Shown here in pieces: positions 41,260-50,544 of a DNA stretch of 64,000 nt. The stretch is from Agrococcus sediminis (GTDB lineage: Bacteria; Actinomycetota; Actinomycetes; Actinomycetales; Microbacteriaceae), in assembly GCF_007923295.1 (NCBI RefSeq), contig NZ_VOIR01000015.1:138161-202160 (forward strand), written 5' to 3'. A program made the position numbers and the translations under genes. The notes under the pieces are model-generated. The model made no database searches, was not told the DNA's origin, and saw only the letters and a program-made list of their open reading frames with translations. The first letter of the stretch is position 1; each line of letters begins with the position of its first letter.

Positions 41260-42345
41260 ATGGCGAAGCAGGGTTCACGCAACCAGTGGCGAGGCGTGCT
41301 GCACGAGTGGGCCGACGTGCTCGGCGTGACGGATGCGTCGACGGTCGTCACGCTCGGCGAGGGCGGCACGCCGCTCATCGAGTCGAAGGCGCTGTCGGCC
41401 ATGACCGACGCGCGCGTGCTCGTGAAGTTCGAGGGGCTGAACCCGACCGGCTCGTTCAAGGACCGCGGCATGACCGTCGCCGTCTCGCGCGCCGTCGAGC
41501 GCGGCGCGAAGGCGATCGCGTGCGCGTCGACCGGCAACACCTCGGCCGCCGCGGCGGCCTACGCGGCGGCGGCCGGCATCCAGGCGATCGTGCTGGTGCC
41601 CGAGGGCAGGATCTCGATGGGCAAGCTCGCGCAGTCGGTCGTGCACGGCGCGCGCATCGTGCAGATCCGCGGCAACTTCGACGACTGCCTCGAGATCTCG
41701 AAGGAGCTCGCCGACCGCTATCCGGTGCACCTGGTGAACTCGGTGAACGACGACCGCATCGAGGGCCAGAAGACCGCGGCGCTCGAGATCGTCGACGTGC
41801 TGGGCGACGCCCCCGACATCCACTGCATCCCGGTCGGCAACGCCGGCAACATCACGAGCTACTGGCGCGGCTACTCGCTCGCCGAGACGACGGGCATGGC
41901 CACGAAGCGGCCCCGGATGCTCGGGTTCCAGGCGGCGGGCGCGGCCCCCATCGTGCGCGGCGAGGTCGTGCGCGAGCCCGACACGGTCGCCACGGCCATC
42001 CGGATCGGCAACCCCGCCTCGTGGCAGCAGGCGATCGACGCGCGCGACGAGTCGGGCGGCTTCATCGGCGCCATCGACGACGCGGCGATCCTGCGCGCGC
42101 AGCGGCTCCTCGCCTCGTCGACCGGCGTCTTCGTCGAGCCGGCCTCGGCCATCTCGGTCGCGGGCCTGCTCGAGCGGCACTCGGCCGGCGAGATCCCGGC
42201 CGGCTCGACCATCGCGCTCACCGTCACCGGCCACGGCCTGAAGGACGCCGCCTACGGGCTGCGGCTCGACGACGGCTCCGAGGCCCGGCCGGAGTCGGCC
42301 GATGCCGACACCGCGCAGGTCGCCCAGATGCTGGGTCTGGCATGA
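41260..42345 (+). CDS. thrC: Threonine synthase
   Basis: Converts O-phosphohomoserine to threonine. 361 residues, fold-type II PLP enzyme with Lys67 in NPTGSFKDRGM, the phosphate-binding PVGNAGNITSYW loop and STGNTSAAAAAYA. GGAGG lies just before the ATG, 11 bases after hom. Its stop overlaps thrB by 4 bases. Confidence 0.95.
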   Translation: MAKQGSRNQWRGVLHEWADVLGVTDASTVVTLGEGGTPLIESKALSAMTDARVLVKFEGLNPTGSFKDRGMTVAVSRAVERGAKAIACASTGNTSAAAAAYAAAAGIQAIVLVPEGRISMGKLAQSVVHGARIVQIRGNFDDCLEISKELADRYPVHLVNSVNDDRIEGQKTAALEIVDVLGDAPDIHCIPVGNAGNITSYWRGYSLAETTGMATKRPRMLGFQAAGAAPIVRGEVVREPDTVATAIRIGNPASWQQAIDARDESGGFIGAIDDAAILRAQRLLASSTGVFVEPASAISVAGLLERHSAGEIPAGSTIALTVTGHGLKDAAYGLRLDDGSEARPESADADTAQVAQMLGLA

Positions 42346-43316
42346 CGGCGGCCGAGCCCGGGGCCCGGGTGCCGGTCGGCCGCAGCGTGCGCGTGCGCGT
42401 GGCGGCGACGAGCGCCAACCTCGGCCCGGGCTTCGACACGCTCGGGCTCGCGCTCAACGTGCACGACGAGCTCGAGGTGACCGCGACCGAGGCCGGCGTG
42501 CGCGTCGACGTCACGGGCGTCGGCGCCGACGGCGAGCACGGCGTGCCCACCGACGAGACGAACCTCGTCGCCCGCTCGCTGCTGCACGTGCTCGACCGCG
42601 TCGGCGTCGAGGCGCCGGGGCTGCGCATCACCGCGACCAACGCCATTCCGCACGGCCGCGGCATGGGCTCCTCCGGCGCCGCGATCGTCTCCGGCGTGCT
42701 CGCCGCGAAGGGCCTCCTCGAGGGCGTCGTCGACGTCACCGACGAGGATGTGCTGCGCTGGGCCACCGAGCTCGAGGGCCACCCCGACAACGTCGCGCCC
42801 GCCATCTTCGGCGGCCTCACCATCGCGTGGGTCGACGAGACCGGCCCCCGGCACAAGCAGCTCGCCGTGCACCGCGGCGTCTCGCTGCTCGTCGCCGTGC
42901 CCGAGGCGACGATGTCGACGTCGCTCGCCCGCAGCCTGCAGCCCGACGCGGTGCCGCACGCCGACGCCGTCTTCAACCTCTCGCGCTCGGCGCTGCTCGT
43001 CGCCGCGCTCACGCAGAGCCCCGAGCTGCTCTTCGACGCCACCGAGGACCGCCTCCACCAGGCCTACCGGGCGAGCGCGATGCCCGAGACGAGCGCGCTC
43101 GTGCGCGAGCTGCGCGCCGCGGGCCACGCGGCCGTCGTGTCGGGCGCGGGGCCCTCGGTGCTCGTGCTCGCGAGCGACCCGGCGGCCCGCCTCGAGGCGG
43201 CCAGGATCGTCGAGGAGCGGCCCGGCGGCGCGGCCGGCGGGTGGCACGCGCGCCTGCTCGCCGTCGACATCCGCGGTGGTACAGTGGAGCCCATCCCCAG
43301 CAGCGCCGTGGCCTAG
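42342..43316 (+). CDS. thrB: Homoserine kinase
   Basis: Phosphorylates homoserine with ATP. 324 residues of the GHMP kinase superfamily: VAATSANLGPGFDTLGLAL at the N-terminus, the ATP-binding loop IPHGRGMGSSGAAIVSG and a C-terminal VVSGAGPSVLVLAS. It completes the threonine branch and is the last gene of the operon. The rho promoter appears to lie inside its final codons. Confidence 0.95.
   Translation: MTAAEPGARVPVGRSVRVRVAATSANLGPGFDTLGLALNVHDELEVTATEAGVRVDVTGVGADGEHGVPTDETNLVARSLLHVLDRVGVEAPGLRITATNAIPHGRGMGSSGAAIVSGVLAAKGLLEGVVDVTDEDVLRWATELEGHPDNVAPAIFGGLTIAWVDETGPRHKQLAVHRGVSLLVAVPEATMSTSLARSLQPDAVPHADAVFNLSRSALLVAALTQSPELLFDATEDRLHQAYRASAMPETSALVRELRAAGHAAVVSGAGPSVLVLASDPAARLEAARIVEERPGGAAGGWHARLLAVDIRGGTVEPIPSSAVA
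43280..43285 (+). promoter_or_regulatory. Probable rho -10 element TACAGT
   Basis: TACAGT lies within the last codons of thrB and predicts a rho leader of about 165 bases. No convincing -35. Confidence 0.4.
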
Positions 43317-43409
43317 CCCGGCGGGGGAGCATCTGACTCCTCTCTCCGCAATCTGATGCGCCCGACGACCGCTCCACGGCCGTGAGCGCAGCGGGAGACA
43401 TGGTCCCAC

Positions 43410-43432
43410 GCCCGCGAGCATCGCGCGCGGGC
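43410..43432 (+). promoter_or_regulatory. Hairpin in the rho leader
   Basis: GCCCGCG (43410-43416) pairs with CGCGGGC (43426-43432), just before the AAGGAGCG ribosome site. rho genes are commonly autoregulated through their leaders, so this may matter; inference only. Confidence 0.4.
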
Positions 43433-43456
43433 CGACATTGAAGGAGCGCTCGCGCA

Positions 43457-45589
43457 ATGACCAGCGAGACCATCGACAGCATCCCCGCGACCGACGACGG
43501 CGCGACCGCCCCCGCCGCAGAGGCCCCCAAGCGCCGCTCGCGCCGCGCGACCTCCACGTCGGTCGCCGCCAAGGCCGAGGCCGCCGCCGAGGCGCCGGCC
43601 GAGCAGCCCGCGCCGCAGGCGACCGCCGAGGCCCCCGCCGAGCAGGCGACGGCCGACGCGCCCGCCGAGCAGGCGACCGCCGCCGCGCCGAAGCGCCGCG
43701 CCTCGACCCGCCGCACGAAGGCGCAGCAGGCCGAGGACGCCGCCGCCGAGCAGCCGCAGGCCGAGGCCGCCGAGGCCCAGCCGGTCCAGGCGGCGCAGCC
43801 CGCCGCCGACGAGGCGCCCGCCGCCGCGGAGGGCGACGACGCCCCCGCCAAGGCCGAGCGCCCCGCGCGCACCCGCGCGAGCCGCTCGCGCTCGAAGGCG
43901 AAGGACGCCGGCGCCGACGAGACGACGGCTGCGCCCGAGGGCGCCGCCGACCAGCCCGCCGCCGAGTCCGCCGAGCGCGGCTCGGCCGACGACGCCGGCC
44001 GTGCCGGCGAGTCCGGTGCCGGCGAGCCCCGTGCCGACGAGTCCCGTGCAGACGACGCGCGCCAGGACGACCGCCAGCGGGCCGACGTGCGCCAGGCCGA
44101 CGACGCATCCGGCACCGACGCCGAGGGCGACGACCAGCAGCAGCGCGAGGGCACCTCGCGCCGCCGTCGCAGCCGCGGCAAGGGCGGCCAGAACGGCCAG
44201 CAGGCCGACGAGCAGCAGCAGGACGACGAGGACGGCTCGCGCCGCCGTCGCGGCCGCGGCCAGAACGACCGCCAGGGCGACCGCGAGCAGGGCGGCCGCG
44301 CGCAGGGCGACCGCGACCGCGACCAGGGCGGCCAGCGCGCGCAGCAGCAGGCCGACGCCGACGGCTCGCGCCGCGGGCGCGGCCGCGAGCGCACCCGCGG
44401 GCGCAGCGGCCAGGACGCCGAGCTCGAGATCCACGAGGACGACGTGCTGCTGCCCGTCGCCGGCATCGTCGACCTGCTCGACAACTACGCGTTCGTGCGC
44501 ACCTCCGGCTACCTGCCCGGCCAGAACGACGTCTACGTCTCGCTCGCCCAGGTCAAGAAGCACGGGCTGCGCAAGGGCGACGCCGTCGTCGGCGCCATCA
44601 AGCAGCCTCGCGAGGGCGAGCAGCAGTCGGGCCGCCAGAAGTTCAACGCGCTCGTGCGCGTCGACTCGGTGAACGGCCAGACGGTCGAGGAGTCGCTGAA
44701 CCGCGTCGAGTTCTCGAAGCTCACGCCGCTCTACCCCCAGGAGCGCCTGCGCCTGGAGACGACGCCCAACAAGCTCTCGACGCGCGTGATCGACCTCGTG
44801 GCGCCGATCGGCAAGGGCCAGCGCGGCCTCATCGTCTCGCCGCCCAAGGCCGGCAAGACCCTCGTGATGCAGGCCATCGCCAACGCGATCGCCGAGAACA
44901 ACCCCGAGGTGCACCTGATGATCGTGCTCGTCGACGAGCGCCCCGAGGAGGTCACCGACTTCCAGCGCACCGTCAAGGGCGAGGTCATCGCGTCGACCTT
45001 CGACCGGCCCGCCGAGGACCACACGATCGTCGCCGAGCTCGCGATCGAGCGCGCCAAGCGCCTCGTCGAGCTCGGGCACGACGTCGTCGTGCTGCTCGAC
45101 GGCATCACCCGCCTCGGCCGCGCCTACAACCTGTCGGCGCCGGCCTCCGGCCGCATCCTCTCCGGCGGCGTCGACTCGAGCGCGCTCTACCCGCCGAAGA
45201 AGTTCTTCGGCGCCGCGCGCAACATCGAGCACGGCGGCTCGCTCACGATCCTCGCGACCGCGCTCGTCGAGACGGGCTCGAAGATGGACGAGGTGATCTT
45301 CGAGGAGTTCAAGGGCACCGGCAACATGGAGCTCCGCCTCTCGCGCCAGATGGCCGACAAGCGCATCTTCCCCGCCGTCGACGTCAACGCATCCGGCACC
45401 CGCCGCGAGGAGATGCTCATGGGCGTCGAGGAGACGAAGGTCATGTGGAAGCTCCGCAGGGCACTCGCCGGCCTCGAGACCCAGCAGGCGCTCGAGCTCG
45501 TGCTCAAGCAGCTCAAGGAGACGCAGTCGAACGTCGAGTTCCTGATGAAGGTCTCGAAGTCGGTGCCCGGCCAGCACGACAAGGACTGA
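43457..45589 (+). CDS. rho: Transcription termination factor Rho
   Basis: Hexameric RNA helicase that ends transcription. 710 residues, much longer than E. coli Rho (419). The first 330 residues are a low-complexity extension: Ala/Glu/Gln-rich, then Arg/Gly/Asp/Gln-rich with repeated QGDR/RRRG patterns. The cold-shock RNA-binding domain (about 335-400), Walker A PPKAGKTL (Lys467), [25 protein letters not shown] and the Q-loop/R-loop regions follow. Such insertions are typical of actinobacterial Rho and add RNA affinity. It is followed one base later by prfA. Confidence 0.97.
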   Translation: MTSETIDSIPATDDGATAPAAEAPKRRSRRATSTSVAAKAEAAAEAPAEQPAPQATAEAPAEQATADAPAEQATAAAPKRRASTRRTKAQQAEDAAAEQPQAEAAEAQPVQAAQPAADEAPAAAEGDDAPAKAERPARTRASRSRSKAKDAGADETTAAPEGAADQPAAESAERGSADDAGRAGESGAGEPRADESRADDARQDDRQRADVRQADDASGTDAEGDDQQQREGTSRRRRSRGKGGQNGQQADEQQQDDEDGSRRRRGRGQNDRQGDREQGGRAQGDRDRDQGGQRAQQQADADGSRRGRGRERTRGRSGQDAELEIHEDDVLLPVAGIVDLLDNYAFVRTSGYLPGQNDVYVSLAQVKKHGLRKGDAVVGAIKQPREGEQQSGRQKFNALVRVDSVNGQTVEESLNRVEFSKLTPLYPQERLRLETTPNKLSTRVIDLVAPIGKGQRGLIVSPPKAGKTLVMQAIANAIAENNPEVHLMIVLVDERPEEVTDFQRTVKGEVIASTFDRPAEDHTIVAELAIERAKRLVELGHDVVVLLDGITRLGRAYNLSAPASGRILSGGVDSSALYPPKKFFGAARNIEHGGSLTILATALVETGSKMDEVIFEEFKGTGNMELRLSRQMADKRIFPAVDVNASGTRREEMLMGVEETKVMWKLRRALAGLETQQALELVLKQLKETQSNVEFLMKVSKSVPGQHDKD

Positions 45590-45590
45590 C

Positions 45591-46670
45591 GTGTTCGAGT
45601 CGGTCTCGGGCCTCATCGCCGAGCACGCCGACCTCGAGCTGCAGCTCGCCGACCCGGCGCTGCACGCCGATGCGGGCCGTGCGCGCCGGGTGAACCGGCG
45701 CTACGCCGAACTCAGCCAGATCAAGGCCGCGCACGAGCGCTGGGTGCAGTCGACCGACGACCTCGCCGCCGCGCGCGAGCTCGCCCGCGAGGACGAGGCG
45801 TTCGCCGAGGAGGTGCCCTCGCTCGAGGAGGCGGCGCACCAGGCCGAGGAGCGCCTGCGGCGCCTGCTGATCCCGCGCGACCCCGACGACGGGCGCGACG
45901 TGATCATGGAGGTCAAGGGCGGCGAGGGCGGCGAGGAGTCGGCGCTGTTCGCGGCCGACCTCGTGCGCATGTACACGCACTACGCCACGAGCCGCGGCTG
46001 GAAGGTCGAGATGCTCGAGTCGACGCCGTCCGACATGGGCGGCTTCAAGGACGTGCAGATCGCCGTCAAGGGCTCGTCGAGCGACCCGTCGGAGGGCGTC
46101 TGGGCGTCGCTCAAGTACGAGGGCGGCGTGCACCGCGTGCAGCGGGTGCCCGCGACCGAGACGCAGGGGCGCATCCACACCTCCACCACCGGCGTGCTCG
46201 TCTTCCCCGAGGTCGACGAGCCCGAGGAGGTGCAGATCGATCAGAACGACCTGAAGATCGACGTCTTCCGCTCCTCCGGCCCCGGCGGCCAGTCGGTCAA
46301 CACCACCGACTCCGCCGTGCGCATCACGCACCTGCCGACCGGCATCACCGTCTCGATGCAGAACGAGAAGAGCCAGCTGCAGAACCGCGAGGCGGGCATG
46401 CGCGTGCTGCGCGCCCGGCTGCTCGCGCGGCAGCAGGAGGAGCTCGACGCGGCGGCGTCGGATGCGCGCAGGTCGCAGATCCGCGGCATGGACCGGTCGG
46501 AGCGCATCCGCACCTACAACTTCCCCGAGAACCGCATCGCCGACCACCGCACGGGCTTCAAGGCGTACAACCTCGACAGCGTGCTCGACGGCGCGCTGCA
46601 GCCGGTGATCGACTCGTGCATCCAGGCCGACGAGGAGGCGCGGCTCGCGGCTCTCGGCGGCGACGCCTGA
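45591..46670 (+). CDS. prfA: Peptide chain release factor 1
   Basis: Recognises UAA and UAG stop codons and triggers peptide release. 359 residues. The stop-recognition motif PAT (in [18 protein letters not shown]) identifies RF1 rather than RF2. The catalytic GGQ is at 232-234 ([14 protein letters not shown]). GTG start one base after the rho stop, so the two are coupled. Its usual partner prmC, which methylates the GGQ glutamine, lies about 6 kb downstream behind an accessory block. Confidence 0.97.
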   Translation: MFESVSGLIAEHADLELQLADPALHADAGRARRVNRRYAELSQIKAAHERWVQSTDDLAAARELAREDEAFAEEVPSLEEAAHQAEERLRRLLIPRDPDDGRDVIMEVKGGEGGEESALFAADLVRMYTHYATSRGWKVEMLESTPSDMGGFKDVQIAVKGSSSDPSEGVWASLKYEGGVHRVQRVPATETQGRIHTSTTGVLVFPEVDEPEEVQIDQNDLKIDVFRSSGPGGQSVNTTDSAVRITHLPTGITVSMQNEKSQLQNREAGMRVLRARLLARQQEELDAAASDARRSQIRGMDRSERIRTYNFPENRIADHRTGFKAYNLDSVLDGALQPVIDSCIQADEEARLAALGGDA

Positions 46671-46711
46671 GCCCGGCGTGAGCGCGGGACCGGGGCGGAT
46701 GCGTCCCGGTC

Positions 46712-47955
46712 GTGCGCGGGCCGCCCGCCGCCCGCGAGCGGATGGGCGGCGCGTTCTGGCGCTTCTGGAGCGTCGAGGTCGCGACCGAGACGGGTCTCGG
46801 GCTCGCGGTGATCGCGCTGCAGACGATGGTCGTGCTCGACCTCGGCGGGGGAGCGACCGAGGTCGGCTGGCTGTCGTCGGCGCGGTTCCTGCCCTACGTG
46901 GTGCTCGGGCTGCTCGTCGGGGCGCTCGTCGAGGGGATGCGCCGGCGCACCGTGATGCTCGTGAGCGACGTCGTGCGCGCGCTCGTGCTCGGCGGCCTCG
47001 CGGCGGTGTGGCTCGCGGGCGGCGGAGCGCTGTGGGTGCTGCTGCTGGCGGCGGTGCTGCTCGGCGCGGCGAGCCTCGTGAACGACGCCGCGTCGCAGGC
47101 GTTCGTGCCGCGGCTCGTCGACCGCGCCCGGCTGCTGCCGGCGCACCAGCGGCTCGACGCCGGCTCGAACGCGGCGCAGTCGGCGGGGCCTGCCGTCTCG
47201 GGCGCGGTGATCGCGTGGCTCGGCGCTCCGGTGTCGCTGCTGGCGGCCGCCGCCGCGCACCTCGTGTCGGCGGCGTGCTCGCGACGCTCCCGGTCGACGA
47301 GCCCGCGCCGCGGCGATCCGCCGGCCTCGGGCGCGCGATCGTCGGCGGGCTGCGCTTCGTGCACCGGCATCCGCGGCTCGGCCCCTTCGCGCGCTGGACG
47401 CACGCGTGGTTCCTCTGCAACGGCGCCGCGATGACGCTGCTCGTGCCTCTCGTGCTGCTCGAGCTCGACGCGGGGCCGGCGGGCCTCGGGCTCGCGCTCG
47501 GCGTGCTGGGCGCCGCGACGCTCGTCGGCACGGTTCTCGCGGGCGTCGTCGCGGCGCGCCTCGGCATGGCGCGCACGGTGATCCTCGAGCACGCGACGAT
47601 GCCGATCGGGTGGGGCATGGTCGCGGCGGCCGCGCTGCTGCCGCTGCCGTCGGCCTCGCTCGCGGTCGGGCTCGTGCTCGCCGGGCTGACGGTGACGGGC
47701 GTCGCGATGGGGCTCGCGAACCCGAGCGAGATGGCGCTCCGCCAGCGCGCGACGCCCGACCGGATGCAGTCGCGGATGAACGCGACGATGCGCACGGTCA
47801 ACCGCGCCATGATCGTCGTCGCGGCGCCGCTCGGCGGCCTGCTGGGCGACGCGATCGGCATCGGGCCCGCGCTCGTCGCGGTCTGCGCCGGCTTCGCGAT
47901 GACCGCGATCGGCATGGCGGCGTCGCCGCTCGCTCGCGGCCGCACCGCCGCGTAG
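46712..47955 (+). pseudogene. Frameshifted MFS transporter
   Basis: Two halves of one major-facilitator protein in different frames. The first frame gives helices 1-6, from GGAFWRFWSVEVATETGLGLAVI to VSLLAAAAAHLVSA. The second continues VLATLPVDEPAPRRSAGLGR, then helices 7-12 to SPLARGRTAA at 47955. Reading passes from one to the other at about 47262-47280, as if one base were missing. Frame 1 otherwise runs into non-MFS sequence and stops at 47434. Both halves keep normal hydrophobic segments, so the event is recent, a sequencing error, or a programmed shift. The substrate of the intact ancestor is unknown. Start may be GTG 46712 or ATG 46742. Confidence 0.75.
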
Positions 47956-47984
47956 CCGTCGGGCGCGGAAGGCACGCGGAAGAC

Positions 47985-48004
47985 GGGGGCTTGTCGGCGC
48001 CCCC
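47985..48004 (+). terminator. Hairpin after the MFS pseudogene
   Basis: GGGGGC (47985-47990) pairs with GCCCCC (47999-48004) around an 8-base loop, about 30 bases after the stop. Confidence 0.45.
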
Positions 48005-48072
48005 TGGGTGCGGGATCTTTGGCGGCAGCGGCCCCGGCACCTGCCTGGCCGCACCTCGCGAAGGAGCGTCCC

Positions 48073-49191
48073 ATGTCTCGCAGATCCCGGACGACAGCGA
48101 CCGCGGCCACCGCCGCCCTCGTGCTCGGACTGGCGGCCCTCGGGGGCCTCCCGGCGAGCGCCGCCCCGCCCGGCGAGCCCGTCACCGTGGCGACCGGGCT
48201 CAACAACCCGCGCCAGCTGTCGATCGGCCCCGGCCACACCCTCTACGTCGCCGAGGCCGGCAGCGCGGCCGCGTGCGAGCCGATCCCCGGCGTCGACGCC
48301 GCGTACGCGCTCTGCGGCATGACCGGGTCGGTGACCGAGGTCAGCCGCTCCGGCCAGCGGCGCGTCGTCACCGACCTGCCCGCCCTCGGCTTCAACGGCG
48401 AGGTGCTGGGCGCATCCGACGTCCAGGTGCGCGGCACGAGCATCGCCGTGCTCATCGGCGGCATGGCCGGCGCGGCGACGGCGCGCGACGGCCTGGCCGA
48501 CGCGTTCGCCGACTTCGGCACGCTGCAGACGGGGTCGCTGCGCTCGGCGCCGCTCACCGCGGACGACCTCGCCCTCGTGGCGGACATCAACGCCTTCGAG
48601 GTCGCGAGCAACCCCGACGGCAACGACCCGCCCGACAGCAACGCCGTAGGCTTCGCCCCGCTCGGCGCGAAGCACTGGGCGGTCACCGACGCCGGCGGCA
48701 ACACGCTGCTGACCGCCGGTGACGACGGCGTGAGCACGGTCGCGGTGTTCCCCAACGGCGACCTCGTGCCCAACCCGTTCGGTCCCGGGATGATCCCGCC
48801 GCAAGCGGTGCCGACGGATGTCGCGGTGGGGCCTGACGGCGCGTACTACGTGTCGCAGCTGACCGGCTTCCCCTTCCCGACGGGCGCCTCGACCATCTGG
48901 CGCGTGACGTCCGACGGGCAGGTGTCCGCCTACGCGACGGGGCTGACGATGGTGACGAGCCTCGCCTGGCGCGATGGCGTGCTCTACGCCGTGCAGCTCG
49001 ACGACGGCAGCTTCTTCGACGGGCACGTCGGATCGCTGCGCGAGGTGACGCCGGGAGGCTCGATGCACGACGCGGTCGTCGACGGGCTGTCGGCGCCGTA
49101 CGGCCTGGCGATCCGCGGCACCTCCGCCTTCGTCACCGTCGACTCGGTGTCGTCGGGCGGGGGCTCGGTGCTGCAGATCGACCTGCGCTGA
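48073..49191 (+). CDS. Secreted ScyD/ScyE-like beta-propeller protein
   Basis: 372 residues with a Sec signal peptide (TAALVLGLAALGGLPASAAP) and a repeated six-bladed propeller-like pattern: GLNNPRQLSIGPGHTLYVAEAG, TDVAVGPDGAYYVSQLTGFPFP, MVTSLAWRDGVLYAVQ and LSAPYGLAIRGTSAFVTV. This matches the ScyD/ScyE family, named from cyanobacterial scytonemin clusters but widespread in Actinobacteria with unknown role. AAGGAG ribosome site. Nothing nearby suggests pigment synthesis. Confidence 0.85.
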   Translation: MSRRSRTTATAATAALVLGLAALGGLPASAAPPGEPVTVATGLNNPRQLSIGPGHTLYVAEAGSAAACEPIPGVDAAYALCGMTGSVTEVSRSGQRRVVTDLPALGFNGEVLGASDVQVRGTSIAVLIGGMAGAATARDGLADAFADFGTLQTGSLRSAPLTADDLALVADINAFEVASNPDGNDPPDSNAVGFAPLGAKHWAVTDAGGNTLLTAGDDGVSTVAVFPNGDLVPNPFGPGMIPPQAVPTDVAVGPDGAYYVSQLTGFPFPTGASTIWRVTSDGQVSAYATGLTMVTSLAWRDGVLYAVQLDDGSFFDGHVGSLREVTPGGSMHDAVVDGLSAPYGLAIRGTSAFVTVDSVSSGGGSVLQIDLR

Positions 49192-49229
49192 GCGGTCGGG
49201 GGCCGCACGGCGCGTCTCGGGCGCGGGCG

Positions 49230-49235
49230 TAGGCT
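49230..49235 (+). promoter_or_regulatory. Leaderless -10 hexamer TAGGCT
   Basis: TAGGCT lies at -13 to -8 of the ATG at 49243. Confidence 0.45.
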
Positions 49236-49242
49236 CGCGCCC

Positions 49243-49704
49243 ATGGCCCAGGTGACGCTGCTGTGCGGGCCCTCGTGCGCGGGCAAGTCGACGCTCGCGC
49301 GCGAGCTCGAGGCCGCCGGCGCGCTCATGCTGTCGTACGACCGCGAGGCCTGGGCGCGCGGCGTGCGCGACGGGCGGCCGTCGCAGGCGCTCATGGCGCA
49401 GATCGACGCCGACTTCCTCGAGCTGCTCGAGCGGGTGCTGCCCACCGGCCGCCCCGTGGTGCTCGACGCGTCGCTGTCGACGCGCGCGGTGCGCGATCGG
49501 TGGCGGATGCGGCTGGGCGCGATGGCGGTGGAGTGCGAGCTCGTGGTCGTGCGCGCGCCGCTGCCGACGCTGCTCGACCGGGCGCACGGTCGCGAGCCCG
49601 GGCCGGAGTCCGTGGTGCTCGACGACGCGGCGCTCACCGCCTACGTCGCGGGGTTCGAGTGGCCGGGGGAGCGCGAGGCGCACCGCGTGGTCGAGACCGG
49701 CTGA
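49243..49704 (+). CDS. Small AAA/P-loop kinase-like protein
   Basis: 153 residues with Walker A LLCGPSCAGKSTLAREL (Lys15), a DRE at 36-38, and VVLDASLSTRAVRDRWR, a Walker-B-like strand followed by Arg-rich lid residues. The layout is that of the zeta-toxin/chloramphenicol-phosphotransferase/polynucleotide-kinase 5' type of small kinases. It could phosphorylate a small molecule or nucleic acid end; no antitoxin-like gene is adjacent. Confidence 0.75.
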   Translation: MAQVTLLCGPSCAGKSTLARELEAAGALMLSYDREAWARGVRDGRPSQALMAQIDADFLELLERVLPTGRPVVLDASLSTRAVRDRWRMRLGAMAVECELVVVRAPLPTLLDRAHGREPGPESVVLDDAALTAYVAGFEWPGEREAHRVVETG

Positions 49705-49763
49705 CGCGGCCGGGCCCCGCGCATCCGCCGTCCTCGGCCCGGTGCGCGCGGCCGCCAGCATGC

Positions 49764-49769
49764 CAGGAT
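49764..49769 (+). promoter_or_regulatory. Leaderless -10 hexamer CAGGAT
   Basis: CAGGAT lies at exactly -12 to -7 of the ATG at 49776. Confidence 0.45.
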
Positions 49770-49775
49770 GAGCGC

Positions 49776-50147
49776 ATGGGACCGGTGCTCGCGATGCCGC
49801 TCGGCTCGCTCGCGCTCGCGCTCGCGGCGATCGCGATCGGCGTGGTCGTGCACCTCGCCGGGCTCGGGCGCATCGCGCCTGCCGGCCCGATCGGCCTGCC
49901 CGGCAGGCGGCTGCGGGCGGATGCGACGGCCTACGCGCGCTCGCACCGCGCGGCCACGCCGCTCACGTGGCTCGCGACCTCGGTCGCGGCGGTCGCGGCG
50001 CTCGGGTCGCTCGTCGCCGGCCTCCAGGCGGGGGTCGAGGAGTGGGCCGTGCTCGCCGTGCTCGCCGCGATCGTGCTCGTCGTGGGGCTCGCGCTCGCCA
50101 CCTGGCGGGCGCACGCCTCGCTGCCCGACGCGGATGGCGCCAGGTAG
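49776..50147 (+). CDS. SdpI-like small membrane protein
   Basis: 123 residues with three transmembrane helices. A conserved loop (GPIGLPGRRLRADATAYARSHRAATP) resembles the IGIRTP...SHRAA motif of the SdpI family, whose founding member protects Bacillus from the SdpC killing peptide. Here it stands alone; no sdpC-like gene is visible. Its TAG overlaps the -10 element of the riboswitch transcript. Confidence 0.65.
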   Translation: MGPVLAMPLGSLALALAAIAIGVVVHLAGLGRIAPAGPIGLPGRRLRADATAYARSHRAATPLTWLATSVAAVAALGSLVAGLQAGVEEWAVLAVLAAIVLVVGLALATWRAHASLPDADGAR

Positions 50148-50150
50148 CCT
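50145..50150 (+). promoter_or_regulatory. -10 element TAGCCT of the riboswitch-SMR transcript
   Basis: TAGCCT overlaps the SdpI-like stop codon. Transcription would start near 50157, just ahead of the guanidine-III aptamer. Confidence 0.5.
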
Positions 50151-50173
50151 GGTGACGAGCCCGAGGGCGGGCC

Positions 50174-50214
50174 CGCGGACGAGGGAGCCGTACCCGCACA
50201 GCGACAAGACGGCC
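50174..50214 (+). ncRNA. Guanidine-III riboswitch (ykkC-III)
   Basis: The sequence GCGGACGAGG...GCCGTACCCGC...GACAAGACGGC keeps the invariant blocks of the ykkC-III class in order. Two pairings of the compact pseudoknot can be drawn: GCGG (50175-50178) with CCGC (50194-50197), and GCCGT (50187-50191) with ACGGC (50209-50213). The ribosome site GGTGGGG (50215-50221) begins one base after the aptamer, so guanidine binding would act on translation of the SMR genes. Members of this class occur mainly in Actinobacteria in front of SMR exporter genes, as here. Confidence 0.9.
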
Positions 50215-50228
50215 GGTGGGGACTCGTC

Positions 50229-50543
50229 ATGTCGTGGGTGATCCTGATCGCGTCCGGCCTCCTCGAGGCCGTCTGGGCTGCCGCGATGCAGTCGTCGCAG
50301 GGCTTCCGGCGCTGGCGGCCGACCGTGCTCTTCGCCGCCGCCATGCTCGCCTCGATGTGCGGTCTCGCCTGGGCGATGCTCGAGATCCCGACCGGCACCG
50401 CCTACGCGGTGTGGGTGGGGGTCGGCGCCGTCGCGACGGTCGTGCTGCAGGTCGCGCGGGGCGCCGAGCGGCTCACGCTCGTGCGCGCGCTGCTGCTCGT
50501 GCTGCTCGTCGGCTGCCTCGTCGGCCTGAAGCTGGTGAGCTGA
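50229..50543 (+). CDS. SMR-family exporter subunit under guanidine control
   Basis: 104 residues, four transmembrane helices. The essential proton/substrate-coupling Glu13 is in SGLLEAVWAAAM. PTGTAYAVWVGVGAVATVVL is the family's helix 3. Controlled by a guanidine-III riboswitch and followed one base later by a second SMR gene, it is probably one half of a heteromeric guanidinium exporter (Gdx/SugE-type) that uses the proton gradient. Confidence 0.88.
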   Translation: MSWVILIASGLLEAVWAAAMQSSQGFRRWRPTVLFAAAMLASMCGLAWAMLEIPTGTAYAVWVGVGAVATVVLQVARGAERLTLVRALLLVLLVGCLVGLKLVS

Positions 50544-50544
50544 G

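Noticed and set aside
49243-49704. Zeta-type toxin of a toxin-antitoxin pair
   Set aside because: No small antitoxin gene lies next to it and the conserved zeta-toxin substrate residues cannot be identified; small kinase is as far as the sequence goes.
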